DNA of 64,000 bases from Aspidiotus rigidus. Taxonomy: Eukaryota > Arthropoda > Insecta > Hemiptera > Diaspididae. The stretch covers positions 17,482,001 to 17,546,000 of the forward strand of contig JAVHKY010000013.1 in assembly GCA_035079385.1 (NCBI GenBank), given 5' to 3'. Position numbers and translations under genes: made by a program. A model generated the notes under the pieces. That model was not told the DNA's origin. It saw only the letters and a program-made list of their open reading frames with translations, and did not search any database. Positions 11,145 through 22,625 of this stretch are shown here, in pieces; positions within the stretch are counted from its first letter, which is position 1, and each line of letters opens with the position of its first letter.

Positions 11145-13560
11145 TTTTTACCGGAAAAAAGGTCGATGAATACACTTTATACCTTTATTGGATCGAATTT
11201 TTCTAGGTCAAGATTCGGGTCATTTTATGTTTATTATTTCTGAACGTAGAATTTAAATATCAGGACGAAAAAGTGCTCAAACGCATTTTTTGTGGAGAAA
11301 ATAAAATTTTATCATAAAATGAAGAGTGCAAGGGAAAAAAGGTGAACGTCCAGTAGAAATGATCTGGAAAATTGGATTTCTCGAATCTCTTGAGAAAAAA
11401 CTACTACACCAGATCGCTTCAAAAAGGTTATAGATTAAATCTAACGCCAGATTCGGATTCCTTGTGAAATTTACAGCCAGATCAATTCATTTTCATGAAA
11501 ATCACGGAGTAAAATTTTTTTCGTGGGTCGAATTTTTCCAAGTCGAGTTTTTTGGCGGTTGATATGTATTTTCGAACGTAGAAACTGAAAGTCAACGCGA
11601 AAAAGTGCTTCAACGCATTTTCCATGGAGACATAAAGTTTGTCACTTTGGAGTGGAGTAGCGAGCATAGCTTTTTAGGAAACATACTGTAAATACTTGTC
11701 TAAAATTATGGAAATTTCGCTTTTTAAGTTCATACCAGAGTTACCACACAGTCATGTTCGAAAACAATAACCGAGAATTTTCCATTTCTTTACAAATTTC
11801 CTACTGAACAAACAAAGGTGGAAGGATTAACCTTACACTCTTTGATAAAAGAGTAAAGACCGTTTTGACAGTCGAATTTTCATAACAAAAGTAAAGGGTA
11901 CAAGGGGAAAAAGGTGAATGTCCAGAAAAAAGACGATCCGGAAAATTGGAGCTTCAAAATTGTTGTAGTAGATCAAATTTAACGCTAGATTCGGAATTCT
12001 CAAAAAATTAGTTTGTTTTCTCGAAAATCAAGAAGAAGAAATTTTTCACCTTGAAAAAGGTCATGTACCTTTTTTGGGTCAAATTTTTCGAAGTCGAGTT
12101 CTTGGTCATGATAATGTAGAATTTGAAAGTCGACACGAAAAAGTGCTTCAACGTAATTTCCATGGAAAAAATCAAATTTTCATTACAAAAATGAAGGGGA
12201 TAAGGGAAAAAGGTGAATATCCAGAACAAACGACCTGAACCATTCCTTCAGATCATCCGTTTTTTCTACATTCTCGTTCTGCTCCTGTACCCTCAGATAT
12301 TGATTTAGGTGCTTCAAAATGGTTGTAGATCAAATTTAACGCCAGATTTGGATTCCTCGTAAAACTTGGAAAATCAAGGAGAAAAAAGTTTCTTAAAAAG
12401 GTCATCGTGGGTTTTATAAGTTTTTGGTCATTTTATAAGTATTTTTGAAGGTAGAATTCAAAAGTCAATACGAAAAAGTGCTCAACGTAATTTCTATGGA
12501 GAAAATCAAATTAAAAGAAGAGTACAAGGGAAACAAGGTGAATGTCCAGAAGAAACGATCTAGAAAACTAGATTTCTTGGATCTCTGAGAAAAAACCATT
12601 TCTTTAGATCGTTCATTTTAGACATTCTTCATCTGCCTTTGTACCCTCGAAATATTGATTTCGACACTTCAAAATGGTAGTAGATCAAATCTAGAGCCAG
12701 ATTCTGATTCCTCGCAAAATTTACATCCACATAAGTTTGTTCATAAGAGAGAAAAATGTTTTTACCTTGAAAAAGATTATTTATTTATTTGGGGAGAGGA
12801 GAGGTCGAATTTTGCTAACTCGAGTTTGTATTTTGGAATGTAGAAGTTGAATGTCAACACGAAAAAGTGCTGCAACACATTTTCTAATGGGAAAAAGCAA
12901 ATTTTCATCACAGAAATAAGTGGTACACAGGATAAGGGACAACGTCCATAACAAACGATCAGGAAAATTGGATTTCGAAAAACCATTTCGCCAGATCGTT
13001 TGTTTTGGAAATGCCTCTTCAGCCCCTGTGGCCTCAAAATATTGATTTTGGCGCTTCAAAATCGTTGTAAATCAAATCTAACGCCAGATTCGAATTTTTC
13101 GTTAAATTTACAGCCATATATGATTGTTTTCATGTGAAAATCAATAGGAAAAATTCTTTACCTTTACTTTTTTTGGGTCGAATTTTTCAAAGTCGAGTTT
13201 TTGGGCATTCTGTACTCATATTTGAACGTAGAAGTTGAGAGTCAACAAGAAAAAGTGCTCCACGCATGGAGAAAATCATCATCATGTCTTCATCGCAAAA
13301 ATGAAGGATACACGAGAAATGGATGTCAAGAAGAAGCGATCTGGAAAATTAGGCTTCTCGGATCTCTAAGAAAAGAACATTTCTCCAGATTGGTCGTTTT
13401 GGACATTCCTGTTTGGCCTCTGTACCTTCAGGATATTAATTTCATCGCTCCAAAAAGGTTGTAAATCAAATCCAACACCAGATTCGGATTCCTAGTGAAG
13501 TTTACAGCCAGATAAAGTTTTTTCTGCATAAAAATCAAGCGGAAAAAATGGGGAATATTA
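11145..13560. repeat. Degenerate tandem satellite, units of about 330-390 bp
   Basis: A phrase containing GAACGTAGAA, then GTCAAnACGAAAAAGTGCT, then GGAGAAAATCAAATTT recurs through the block. The AAGTGCT anchor lies at 11,271, 11,603, 12,141, 12,476, 12,865 and 13,253, spacings of 332, 538, 335, 389 and 388; the long interval holds a partial extra unit near 11,880. Other shared words are GTGAATGTCCAG, AACGCCAGATTCGGATTCC and TTTACAGCCAGAT. Each unit also holds an imperfect hairpin (see 12,541-12,626). Units have drifted considerably, so the array is old. Protein frames here are by-products of the repeat. Confidence 0.85.
12541..12626. repeat. Satellite-internal hairpin (example unit)
   Basis: AATGTCCAGAAGAAACGATC at 12,541 is followed about 60 bases on by GATCGTTCATTTTAGACATT, its near inverse. 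The potential stem is about 27 bp with a loop near 33 bases. The same arms appear in other units, for example near 12,215-12,275 and 12,948-13,017, so the hairpin is a shared feature of the repeat. Confidence 0.65.
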
Positions 13561-16500
13561 AACTGCACGAAGAGAAAAAGGCCTTTGAACGAAAAACAGC
13601 AGCACGAAAAAATCATACAAAATAACGAAATAACAAGTGGTGGTGACGAAAAGTGCAGCACACACAAAATTTTCGAGTATGCTCACGAAAAAAAAAATAA
13701 ATATTTACAAGGAATTTTCAGAGTGTTTTCACGAAGAATAAAATAAGATAAAAAAAATAAGAAGGAATGAACGCTTGTACGCCGGCAATTTTTAAATAAA
13801 GTTTTAGACTTAGTCAGGCAGTGGTCAGAAGAACGAAATCCACATTCGAAAAATAGCACTCCATTCGTCGACGAACCAGGCATTTCTTTGTCGCTATGGA
13901 CTGCCGCTTATCAGTGGGCTGCAGCTGAGAAAGCAATTCTGTAACGTTCTCACGAGGAAGAAAGTTGTACCGAGTACTTTGTGGCAGTAGGAAGCAGTAA
14001 AAATTGTATTTGGGAAAAAGAGCTCCAAATATTTGTCTGAGAGGCGACGACAGATGGCAAGTTCGACGACTTCAAAGCCCGCAAATTCAGTGTCTGGACC
14101 AGGAAATTTGCGGGAATCGAAATGCACATGCTCTCCCCCCCCCCCTTTGAAAAGTTTGCAGTGTAAGCATACGACGGGATGTGCATTCGGTTGAAGCTAC
14201 TACCAGTGCCACCTGAGGCAAAAACATTTCCTATTAGCCAAAAAGAAAAGGTGGCCGGCCGAGTAAAGCCAAACCCGCTCTCGTGGTGCAATACATATGA
14301 TTTTTCAAGTTTTCAACTTATTTTATAATTGAAGCGTATGCTTTCTTTTGTTTATACTAATTTTTCGGTTACAGATTTCAATTTTTCGTGATTTATTTGT
14401 TTTTTTGTTTAATATACTTTTTTTATGTTCATGTACCGTTTTTAATTTTCACTTTTTTTTTTTTTTTCGTGAAATGATTCTTAACCGCTTGAAGACAATT
14501 TTTTTTTTTCGTGATTTTGCACTTTTCATTTCGTGCAAAAAAATTCCACCCAAAAAGAATCATTAATTTTTTTGGGGTCAAATTTAGCGTACGAATATTG
14601 ATCCACATACTAAGAAGAGGATTATGTCTACCAAGAGAAAATAGATACATTCGCTATAAACGAAATTAAGCGTGAAATTCTTCCTTCGGTGGTAAAAGCT
14701 CTCATCCCAGTGATAAATCTTGGGTTTTCAATATCGAAGAATCCGCACTACTCTAATTAGTACGTAAATTGCGCTTAACAAACTGTCTAGACGCCTCGTA
14801 TATACTGCGTAAAACTGCAGATCCAGTTCACTCAAACTGTAACATTATTGTTGCCAATCGTATGCAAAAGTCTACACGGTGCAGATTTGGAGAGGAAGAA
14901 GAAAAAAACTATACGTTCCTCTTTTAAAATACTTTACAACGGCTACGAATCATCTTCAACGTCCTCTCGACTTGCGAGATAAGTATTAGGCACAATGGGC
15001 GACGGTAAAGTGAATTTATCAAAGGCTATTAGCAGCGTTAACGAATCGCGATATTAGTCACGTTAGAGTGCATTTACGGCAGACGGTTGACAAAATTTTC
15101 TGAATCACGTTCGACAACCCTTTTCAAGACTTTTCGTGGTATACCAGACAGTGAGCAGACACACTCCAGAAAGAAAAAGAGTTCAACGCATGCAACGCGG
15201 TCGTCGTCGCGTAATCGATCAAAATCTGTTAACAAGAATAACACGAGCGCATTGTTCCCACAAAAAATAATACAAACAGCCTCACCTCGTCTCTCGACAG
15301 ATGAATCGTCTCGGAATTCGCTACGTCTGCGTCTTCCCCGACAACGCTGATGCAGTTGCATTCGAAATTACCAAATCTCCGAAATATTTTACTCTCCTTT
15401 TCGTTCTGTTTATTCGTGTCCCAAGGTTTCGTAATCCTTTATTTGTTTGTTCTGTTAAATCTTTCACACAGTCTTTTTTTCTCTCTCTCTTTCATTTTAC
15501 TGCCGTCGTCCGTATGGCAACCATACAGAGGACGAGAAACATCGAAAGTAAAAATAATGTTGAAAATAATGAAGGAGAATAAAAAGAAGGGAAAAAAAAA
15601 GGGTTCAAGGATTTTTAAGATTTTTTTTCAGAGTACACTTCTATATTGTAAAACATCGATACGCTTCGAGTGAATTTTTTGATGGATTCGTGGTAACTAT
15701 ACATTTTTTTAAAAAGTCTACAAAGCCCATTCGTACGCGGATAACCGCGGGACATCTTCAAAATTGTGGAAAAAGAAAACAAGGACATAATAAGAGTTTG
15801 TCGTATTTCTCATTCTTCTGAACTGCTTTTAATAAAAATTAGATTGTTAAAAGGAGTTCTTTGTCATCTTAGTCACTTTACACGCGTTCTCGTCGTGATA
15901 TTTTCATTTCGTTTAAGAGCTCGACATCGTGTCCCTCATTCCCCCCTCACCGGTTTCTTAGAATGATCAGGAGTTTTAGAATATCTAAATGCGGCGTCTA
16001 TTTTGGCTCGATACTCTGCCATATTTTCGTCCGACGTGCAGTACAGCTTTTAACATTGTACGTTGACTTTCGTCGGTCTATTCCATAGCTACCGTTCGTT
16101 AATCCAGTTGTGCACTGAAAGTAAAACGAGCAATCATCGTTTTCTTCCGAGGTGAATGAGTTCCGAGACAGCATCTCAAGGCCGCACCGTCTGAACACTT
16201 TATTTATGTTCGAGATTCTCATCTTCAATGCTAACACAAGAAATGAGAGTACTATTTTATTACTCGTATCGTTGTTTTTTTTCTCTCTCTTATACTATCT
16301 AACCTCCCTTAATGTGCATTCTTTGTACACGAATGCGCGTCTTTTCTCCTCCTCTCCCACTCTCGAAAACGAAAGTTAATTAACATGCTAAGACGGTTAA
16401 AAAATGACATTCGATAAAATTGTCTCACTCCGGCGTGTTCTATATTATGTATCACATGCATATACGCACTGGGTATGCCGATTTTTTTCTTTCTTTCGCT

Positions 16501-17800
16501 ATCTTCACCTTTCACTATGGAATTCGATATTTTATTTCGCCCGGTGAATTGCGAAGATATCTTTATATACCTACGTACCCGCCGCCTGCACCGGCTAAAC
16601 ACGCTGCAATCTAGATGAAAGTGTATATTGTACCACTATGACGAAAGTGAAATTCACCCTTTCGATAAAATCGAGAGTGTACCTGCTCGATCTTTTAACA
16701 AAAATATTACGTTCTGCAAAGGGTTAACAAAAATTAATTTAAGGTATTCTTTTTCTCTCCGCCCCGACTACGTTCGGCGCGCACAATGGATGAGAAGTCT
16801 GTCTGTAACCTAATTGTGAAAATTGCATTCAACAGATGTTAACCGAATGCTTGTTTCCTCTGCATAAACCACTGCACGCTGCACACACCGTCACCGGAAG
16901 AACGAAAAAAATAAAATATTGAATTTTAAAAAGGAAACATCCTTTACACTCCTATACGTATACTCGGTTAAATACAGATTGCAGACGCTCCCGCTTGTCG
17001 TCGCAAATACATAAAGACAACCGAAGAAGACCTTATGCAATCCCACGTTACATCGCGATAGATGCACTTTTACTTTTATTTAGGTACGGTATTGTTAAAC
17101 CAGATTGAGGGGTCGAGGTTCCCTTTCTATCACTTACACCCTCCCAAAAAAGATATAGTAAAACGTTCTTCATTCCATCGGTATTTAAAAACGCATCTCC
17201 GATCTATCCTTATACATCGAGACGGTATCGTGCACGCTGAGGCATTTTAAAGCGTGCACCCGGGATATTTTTATAATGCGGTTTAAAAAAGTACGTTTGA
17301 AAAAACAGCAGACACCTACTTTACGGTTAAGTTAATTTATTTTCCAACCCCTGCAGATAGTACTGTCTACATCTGAAGAGAATAACTCGGAACAACTCGA
17401 CCGATTTATTTTTTTATAATTACTTTTGAATGAATTACAAGACCTTGAATCGACAATTTCGAATTTCAGAAGCGTAACTGCAAAACTAAGTAAGCTGGAG
17501 ATTTCAATTTTATTTCTGTCCCAATTCGCTTCGGCTTTGTATTTTCATAACGTTTTTTCTCTTTTCTCACATTTCCTCAATGGTAATGAGGAATACCTTA
17601 AACTAAAAATTTCAGTTATTGTTTTGGCAAATCCATGATCTCTGAATATCTAGAAAAGCTCTCTCATACAACTAACAATATGTGATTGGTCCTCAAGTTC
17701 ACTTTTCAGTATTTCTCGCCTCAAAATTTTTAAACATCTCTCCTGTCATCAACATCAAGTAGAGCGGCCCCTTCTCTAATGACCATTTCAGATCTCTTAA
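13561..17800. other. Non-coding stretch, no supportable gene
   Basis: Many short frames without domains. An 11-base C tract lies at 14,135-14,145 and T-rich runs at 14,450-14,510. On the minus strand near 15,283-15,360 an ATG-led segment runs to a GAG|GTGAGG donor-like site; this alone does not support an exon. Confidence 0.4.
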
Positions 17801-18330
17801 GGTAACATATTGCCGTCAAGGAGCTCAGGTCGTCCTAGATCAGAGGGCCGACGTCAGCTCGGGATCATTCATCATTGATCTCACCGAGAAAAGGAAGAGG
17901 TAGGTTACGATAATTCAACTGGAATACTTCTGAAAAATCATAGAGACGCTATATGGGATGACGAAGAAAGCTAGAATTTGAGCTGGAAAATACAAGAAGT
18001 GACCTCACGAGTTGGTAGCGGCTTGCTACAGGTTGGATATGCAACGAAGAAAGCCAAAATTGTCCCTGTTTTACAAGCGCACAGACGGCTAGGTACGTGT
18101 TCGTGTAGGGACAGGCGAACCAGACTGAATATGAAGAGTTCAGATATCATCAGCTACCTGTCAAACCAGTGAACAGCTGTGGGATGAAGAACTACATCGA
18201 ATGCAGACCACACCAAAATACTAGAAGAAACCTCCATAGCTTCCTTTGGAAACTGAAACGTCGTAAGTTGGTAAGCCAAACATTCAGACAACCACCTTCA
18301 GTCGTCGCAAGGACACTGGAGAGGGCAGAG
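17800..18330 (+). pseudogene. Possible remnant of a retrotransposon gag
   Basis: In the frame around 17,990-18,140 the text GSGLLQVGYATKKAKIV followed by a basic, cysteine-containing segment resembles the stretch before the zinc knuckles of R1-type LINE gag proteins (usually a GxxxVGWxxxxV word). An upstream frame shows VVLDQRADVSSG. Frames are interrupted by stops and no complete CCHC knuckle remains. The call rests on weak motif resemblance only. Confidence 0.2.
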
Positions 18331-18459
18331 TAGGATGAGGAAGACACAGACGACAAAATAGAGAAAGAGATTGGATGAACCCCGACAGGAATTAACCCTC
18401 TTAAATTTGAGAAGTCATTGAACGCAATAGATACAAGACTGTGATATGCATCATAAGAT

Positions 18460-18690
18460 CTAAATTATTTCTATAACTATCCCACTGAGCAATGATGTCA
18501 CCAACTCAGCGGAGAGGTTTACGAGAAATAAACTTTTCTGACTGAGCGCGGAGATAAGGCGGCCACAAAGATGAAAGCTGATTCCTCCGCTTCCCTTCCA
18601 GATTTTTTCAAACAGGAAACCTGTCTTATCAGCGGGTTTTTTAAAAAAAATTTCAAGGTCATATCGCATGTAAATTGGACGTCGACATTT
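18460..18690. repeat. Copy of the TTTTCAAGTTCCC mosaic repeat
   Basis: Words such as TTTTTCAAGTTCCCC, AACAGGAAACCTGTCTTATC and ATATnnAGCTC are shared with the loci at 44.15-44.35, 54.6-57.25 and 63.6-64.0 kb. It leads directly into the tandem array at 18,690. Confidence 0.5.
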
Positions 18691-18960
18691 TTTCAAGTTC
18701 CCCTCCTATAATATTCAGCTCTGAAGTCTGTGACGTCACAAATTGATGACATCATAGATTAGTTTTTTCCAAGTCCCCTCCTATTATACATAGCTTTAAG
18801 GTGCGGACTGTGACGTCACAATCTGATGTCATAGATCAGTTTTTTAAAAGTTCCCCTCCTATTATATATAGCTCCAAAGCCCTGGCCAGTGACGTCACAA
18901 TTTGAAGATGTCATATAGGTCAACCTTGTACGTCACAATCTACATTTTTTAGATCCCACG
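18690..18960. repeat. Tandem array of about 80 bp with TGACGTCA palindromes
   Basis: Three units share TTTTCAAGTCCCCTCCTATTATA, in two parts, then TAGCTnnAAG, then GTGACGTCACAA and GATGTCATAG. The TGACGTCA palindromes begin at 18,731, 18,811 and 18,890, spacings of 80 and 79. A fourth, partial unit ends with TACGTCACAATC near 18,929. TGACGTCA is the consensus CREB/ATF site; binding here is untested. Confidence 0.85.
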
Positions 18961-19570
18961 TGCTGGGTAAAAGAGGTTCTTGCCCACCCCTCGTTCAACT
19001 CCGTTAAAGAACCTTTGAGTTCTTTAATATAATAGAGAACCAGTTTTATGGGGGAAGGGGAGACCAATTCGAGAAAAAAAAACCGTTGCCGTCGAGAATT
19101 TATTTTTCCGGATAGTTGGCTCTACCTCGGTATAGAGGTTGTACAGGGTAGCATTTACCACCCAACCCATGACGTTGGGATAATTTGTATTTAGGTCAAG
19201 GTCAAGGGGTCAGGAATGTGATGCATAAGGCCCGGCAGACGCAGGTTCAGAGATCAGGGGTAGGGTCCATCATGGAAGACACAAAAAATGTCATAGATAG
19301 GTATCAAAAATGAAAGGCAAGACCTAGTAGCCACCCTCTACTCCACCCTCCCTTTTCCCCTTCCCCCTTAGTTCTTGAAAAATTCCTTTCACGTTTTACT
19401 ATCATTATTATTATTATTTGAATTTTTTTTTTTTTTTTTTTTTTTAGTTGTGCTATTATTTTTGTCACCTTCTGTTCCTATGTTTTATTACTATTATTTT
19501 CATTATTACTATCATTTTGTATTACTTTGGTAAATGTGGTTGGAATAAAAAAGAAAAAAAAAGAATTGTA
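18961..19570 (+). other. Possible LINE-like 3' end with AT-rich tail
   Basis: After a pyrimidine-rich block (CCACCCTCCCTTTTCCCC near 19,345) come ATT repeats, 23 T at 19,423-19,445, then AATAAA at 19,544 and an A/G run. This order resembles 3' untranslated ends of some insect LINEs. AGGTCAAGGTCAAGG at 19,193 is an inverse copy of the TGACCTTGACCT word found in the dispersed repeat. There is no coding support. Confidence 0.3.
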
Positions 19571-22285
19571 TGATTTTGGAGGCTTGTCTCATTAACAAGT
19601 AAAACTCGGCGATATTCTGAGTGAAATCATGATCTGACCCCTCTCCTTACTCTTCTGTTATTCTGTCCCATTCTCTGAGCCCAAGTCAACCCAGATTTTC
19701 TTCAGCAGGTATATTACAGAGACTTATATGCAAGTACATACAAACTAATAAAAAGACTTACGAATTTTCTATGGAATATAGGTACATCGATACGCCACTG
19801 TGTTTTGAGAGCATTGAAACTTACCTATAAAACAGACAACAAACAATACACCTTCATTAGTAAAATAAATAGGAACGAATATTCACATCAAAATTTGAAA
19901 ATTTATGAACTCTAAGCTCGGAATCATTAGGAATTGATGCGTACCTTCCTTGTTCGAAAATTCGAAACTCAGAATCTGTCGAATTAGGCTCACTAGGAGA
20001 TTATAAGATATCGATATTTCAAAATTGTAATTTTTTCATCATGAAATCATTATATATTTGTACAAATACCTATGAAAGCAGGGGAAGATTATGGAATTTA
20101 GATAATCAGACAACTTTGTGCTCCCTTCCGATGGATTCGGAACCTGAAACGCCTCGCACTGAGGTGGGCAAAAATTTTTGGAATTTTTTGTTTCTTTCGT
20201 GATCCAACTCAGATTTTATTTCTCAACAGTGAGAAAAAGCTATCACATATTCTTCTCGTCATCAGTATTTTCAACTATTTAGTGCCTCATTCATAAACGC
20301 CAATCAATCTCAATTATTTTTTCTGTCTCTACTCGCTCTCTCATGCAAAGTTCAGAGAATTCCGAAGGATGAAGTGGGAACAAATTTTCTCGGAGATTTG
20401 TAGACCGCAGAAACTTTTAGAAGAATAGAATGAGATTTCATCAGACAGTAAATATTGATGCAGTCAAGCCCGCACTATCCTAATTCAGAAAATTTGAGGC
20501 ACGAATTGATCCACCATCAATAGTAACGAGTCTAGAGGAAAAGAAGGAGAAAACTGAATAAAGTTTTCTCTTCATGCGCCCCCCAAAAAAGTGTATTCAC
20601 GCCTAGAACTAGCTCTCCATAAAAAGAGGAAAGGCTTCAATATCTCAGAAACATGAGAAATTTTGAAAAGTACTTTTTTAGATACTTGAGAAATCCTAAA
20701 TGGCTACATAAATAAGATATCCACATGAATTCTCAAGTCTATCTACACTTGGATATATTTTTCATCATCGATCAAATCTAAGCGCTTCTCACTCGAGGTG
20801 GTGATATTTCAACGGTAGGTACACTCCTTTTTCACTTTTCTTCACAAGAAAATAGTCGAGCACCAACACTTCCACACGTTATCTTCTTGAAAATTCCATC
20901 TGTCAAACTGTCCATGAGTTTAGTTCTACCTACAGTCTATTCGAACTTGATTTTTAAAAGTGGAAATTATTATTTTTTTCCTTGGTTTAAATAAAGTATA
21001 CAGGTCTACACGAGGATATTAAATATATTCACGTCGATTACGAGCTCCGTCACACTACAAATTCATTGATAGTCTGGTAGGAGAGTATGAAAAGAGAGAG
21101 AAAATAAGCTTATATACCACAGCATATATAATATATTAATTGGTCATCTTTACGTCGGCGCGTATGTCGCGTCTAGCGACTGACGCATCCGACCAATTGA
21201 CATAAGAACTGAAAACGAGTGTTGTATACAGAAGGGAAGACAAGAAGAAAGAATCGAACCGAACAGCTTATAATGTACGCAGCCACAGTACGTAGAAATA
21301 TTTTTCAAATGTTGTTTTCGGGGGCAATAAACTGGACACAAGGCGAACGCGTCTAAGACGACCGAGTACAAGGGCAGAAGCCTCCCCGTACTCTTCATCG
21401 CATTGTAAACAAAGGATCAAGACTAGTTTTTTCTTCTTCCTTTTAAAGGTCATCCGATAAGAAGGTTAGGGAGAGAAACTGGATGCGTATTCATAAATAA
21501 AAGGATCAGGGTTACACACTCGTGCATATAAAGGAATTAAAAAATCCATCTGCGTGAATTGACGCGCTTTAAATCTATACAACAACGAGTGCCACGAAGC
21601 AGCAACAGCGGAGAGTACGCGCGGGGGTGAAGATTAGACGCGTCTTCGGTCGAGAGGAGAAGTGGAATTCGAATAAGAGAATTTGGAAATCAAAAAACGA
21701 TTACACGACTTTTTTATTTCGACGTTTTGATTTCCACTGCGGGAACAGTCGCCGACGGAAGGACACCGGATGCCGATCTCGAAGAGGCAAAATACAAAAT
21801 CTATTCACAAAAAATGAGAAGGGTAGAAAATTTCGAAATTTTCCAGACAAGTTGGTAATATTTATTTTCCATGACGAAATTCTAGATGTCGTACTACGTA
21901 TTTCATGTCAAATTTTACAATAATTATCCCGCCAATAACTCTGTAACCGTACGTACATTGTATGTAACCGCTCAATGTCGAGGAATTTTCCCGATCACGG
22001 AGAAACACCGCTAGGTCCCTCGCGACAAATTTCTTTCTACTTCATTGAATAAGACAAACATTAGCGTCGCGTCGAGTGAGTTTTCAACGTATCGCTGACA
22101 ATCATCGAGCATGCTTCCAAAGCATCGCGACGTTTCGATCATCTTGAGAATTGCTGGTCAATTGCAATTTCATTTATTACATGAGAATTTTTAATATTCA
22201 TCAAAATTATTTCGAAGCGCTAGATAAGAATTCAAAGTATTCACGCAACTGGTTCAAATCATTCAGCGTATCAGGAATACCTAGA
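19571..22285. other. Non-coding stretch, no supportable gene
   Basis: No gene or RNA was recognised. It contains one strong zero-length-exon splice motif on the minus strand (separate entry). A weaker plus-strand CAG|GTATAT after a pyrimidine run lies at 19,708. Confidence 0.4.
19818..19850 (-). promoter_or_regulatory. Candidate recursive splice site (ratchet point)
   Basis: On the minus strand a T-rich tract (TTTGTTGTCTGTTTTATAG) is followed immediately by GTAAGTTT, so a 3' splice site abuts a consensus 5' splice site at 19,825/19,824. Such zero-length exons mark recursive splicing in long insect introns, for example Drosophila Ultrabithorax. Chance occurrence is possible. Confidence 0.35.
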
Positions 22286-22289
22286 ATTA

Positions 22290-22367
22290 ATTTTTTAACC
22301 GGGGTTCCATAAATCATTGCCTTCCGGACCCGCTGGTGTCGAGGGGGTATCCTCATAAAAGTTTGCA

Positions 22368-22405
<38 letters not shown>

Positions 22406-22625
22406 CGGAAAACTAACCTTATGAAAGGACTTTGAAAATTATTCGTCCGAAATCCCTACAGAGGAAGGATGCGACATCATGTCATTAGGATGACTCGAGA
22501 TAATTTAGATTGAATCCACACGAAGAAAGGCGCGACACCAGCAGGACGCACGAGAGCAGGGTTCGCAAAATTATGACTTCAAGTTGGAAAATGGAATTAG
22601 CTGACTTTTATGAGGAGGAGAGTAT
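22290..22625. repeat. (TGTC)9 microsatellite within inverted arms
   Basis: Nine TGTC units occupy 22,370-22,405. The left flank contains CGCTGGTGTCGAGG and GTATCCTCATAAAAGT. The right flank contains GCGACACCAGCAGG (near 22,530) and ACTTTTATGAGGAGGAGAG (near 22,603), near-inverses of the left words but in non-mirrored order. The layout suggests a decayed fold-back-like element carrying the microsatellite. Confidence 0.5.

Noticed and set aside
12655..13464. Several short frames on both strands
   Set aside because: They are translations of the satellite units and recur because the repeat recurs.
15283..15360. ATG-led minus-strand segment ending in a GAG|GTGAGG donor
   Set aside because: A single donor-like word with a random arginine-rich frame; no further exon or conservation to support it.
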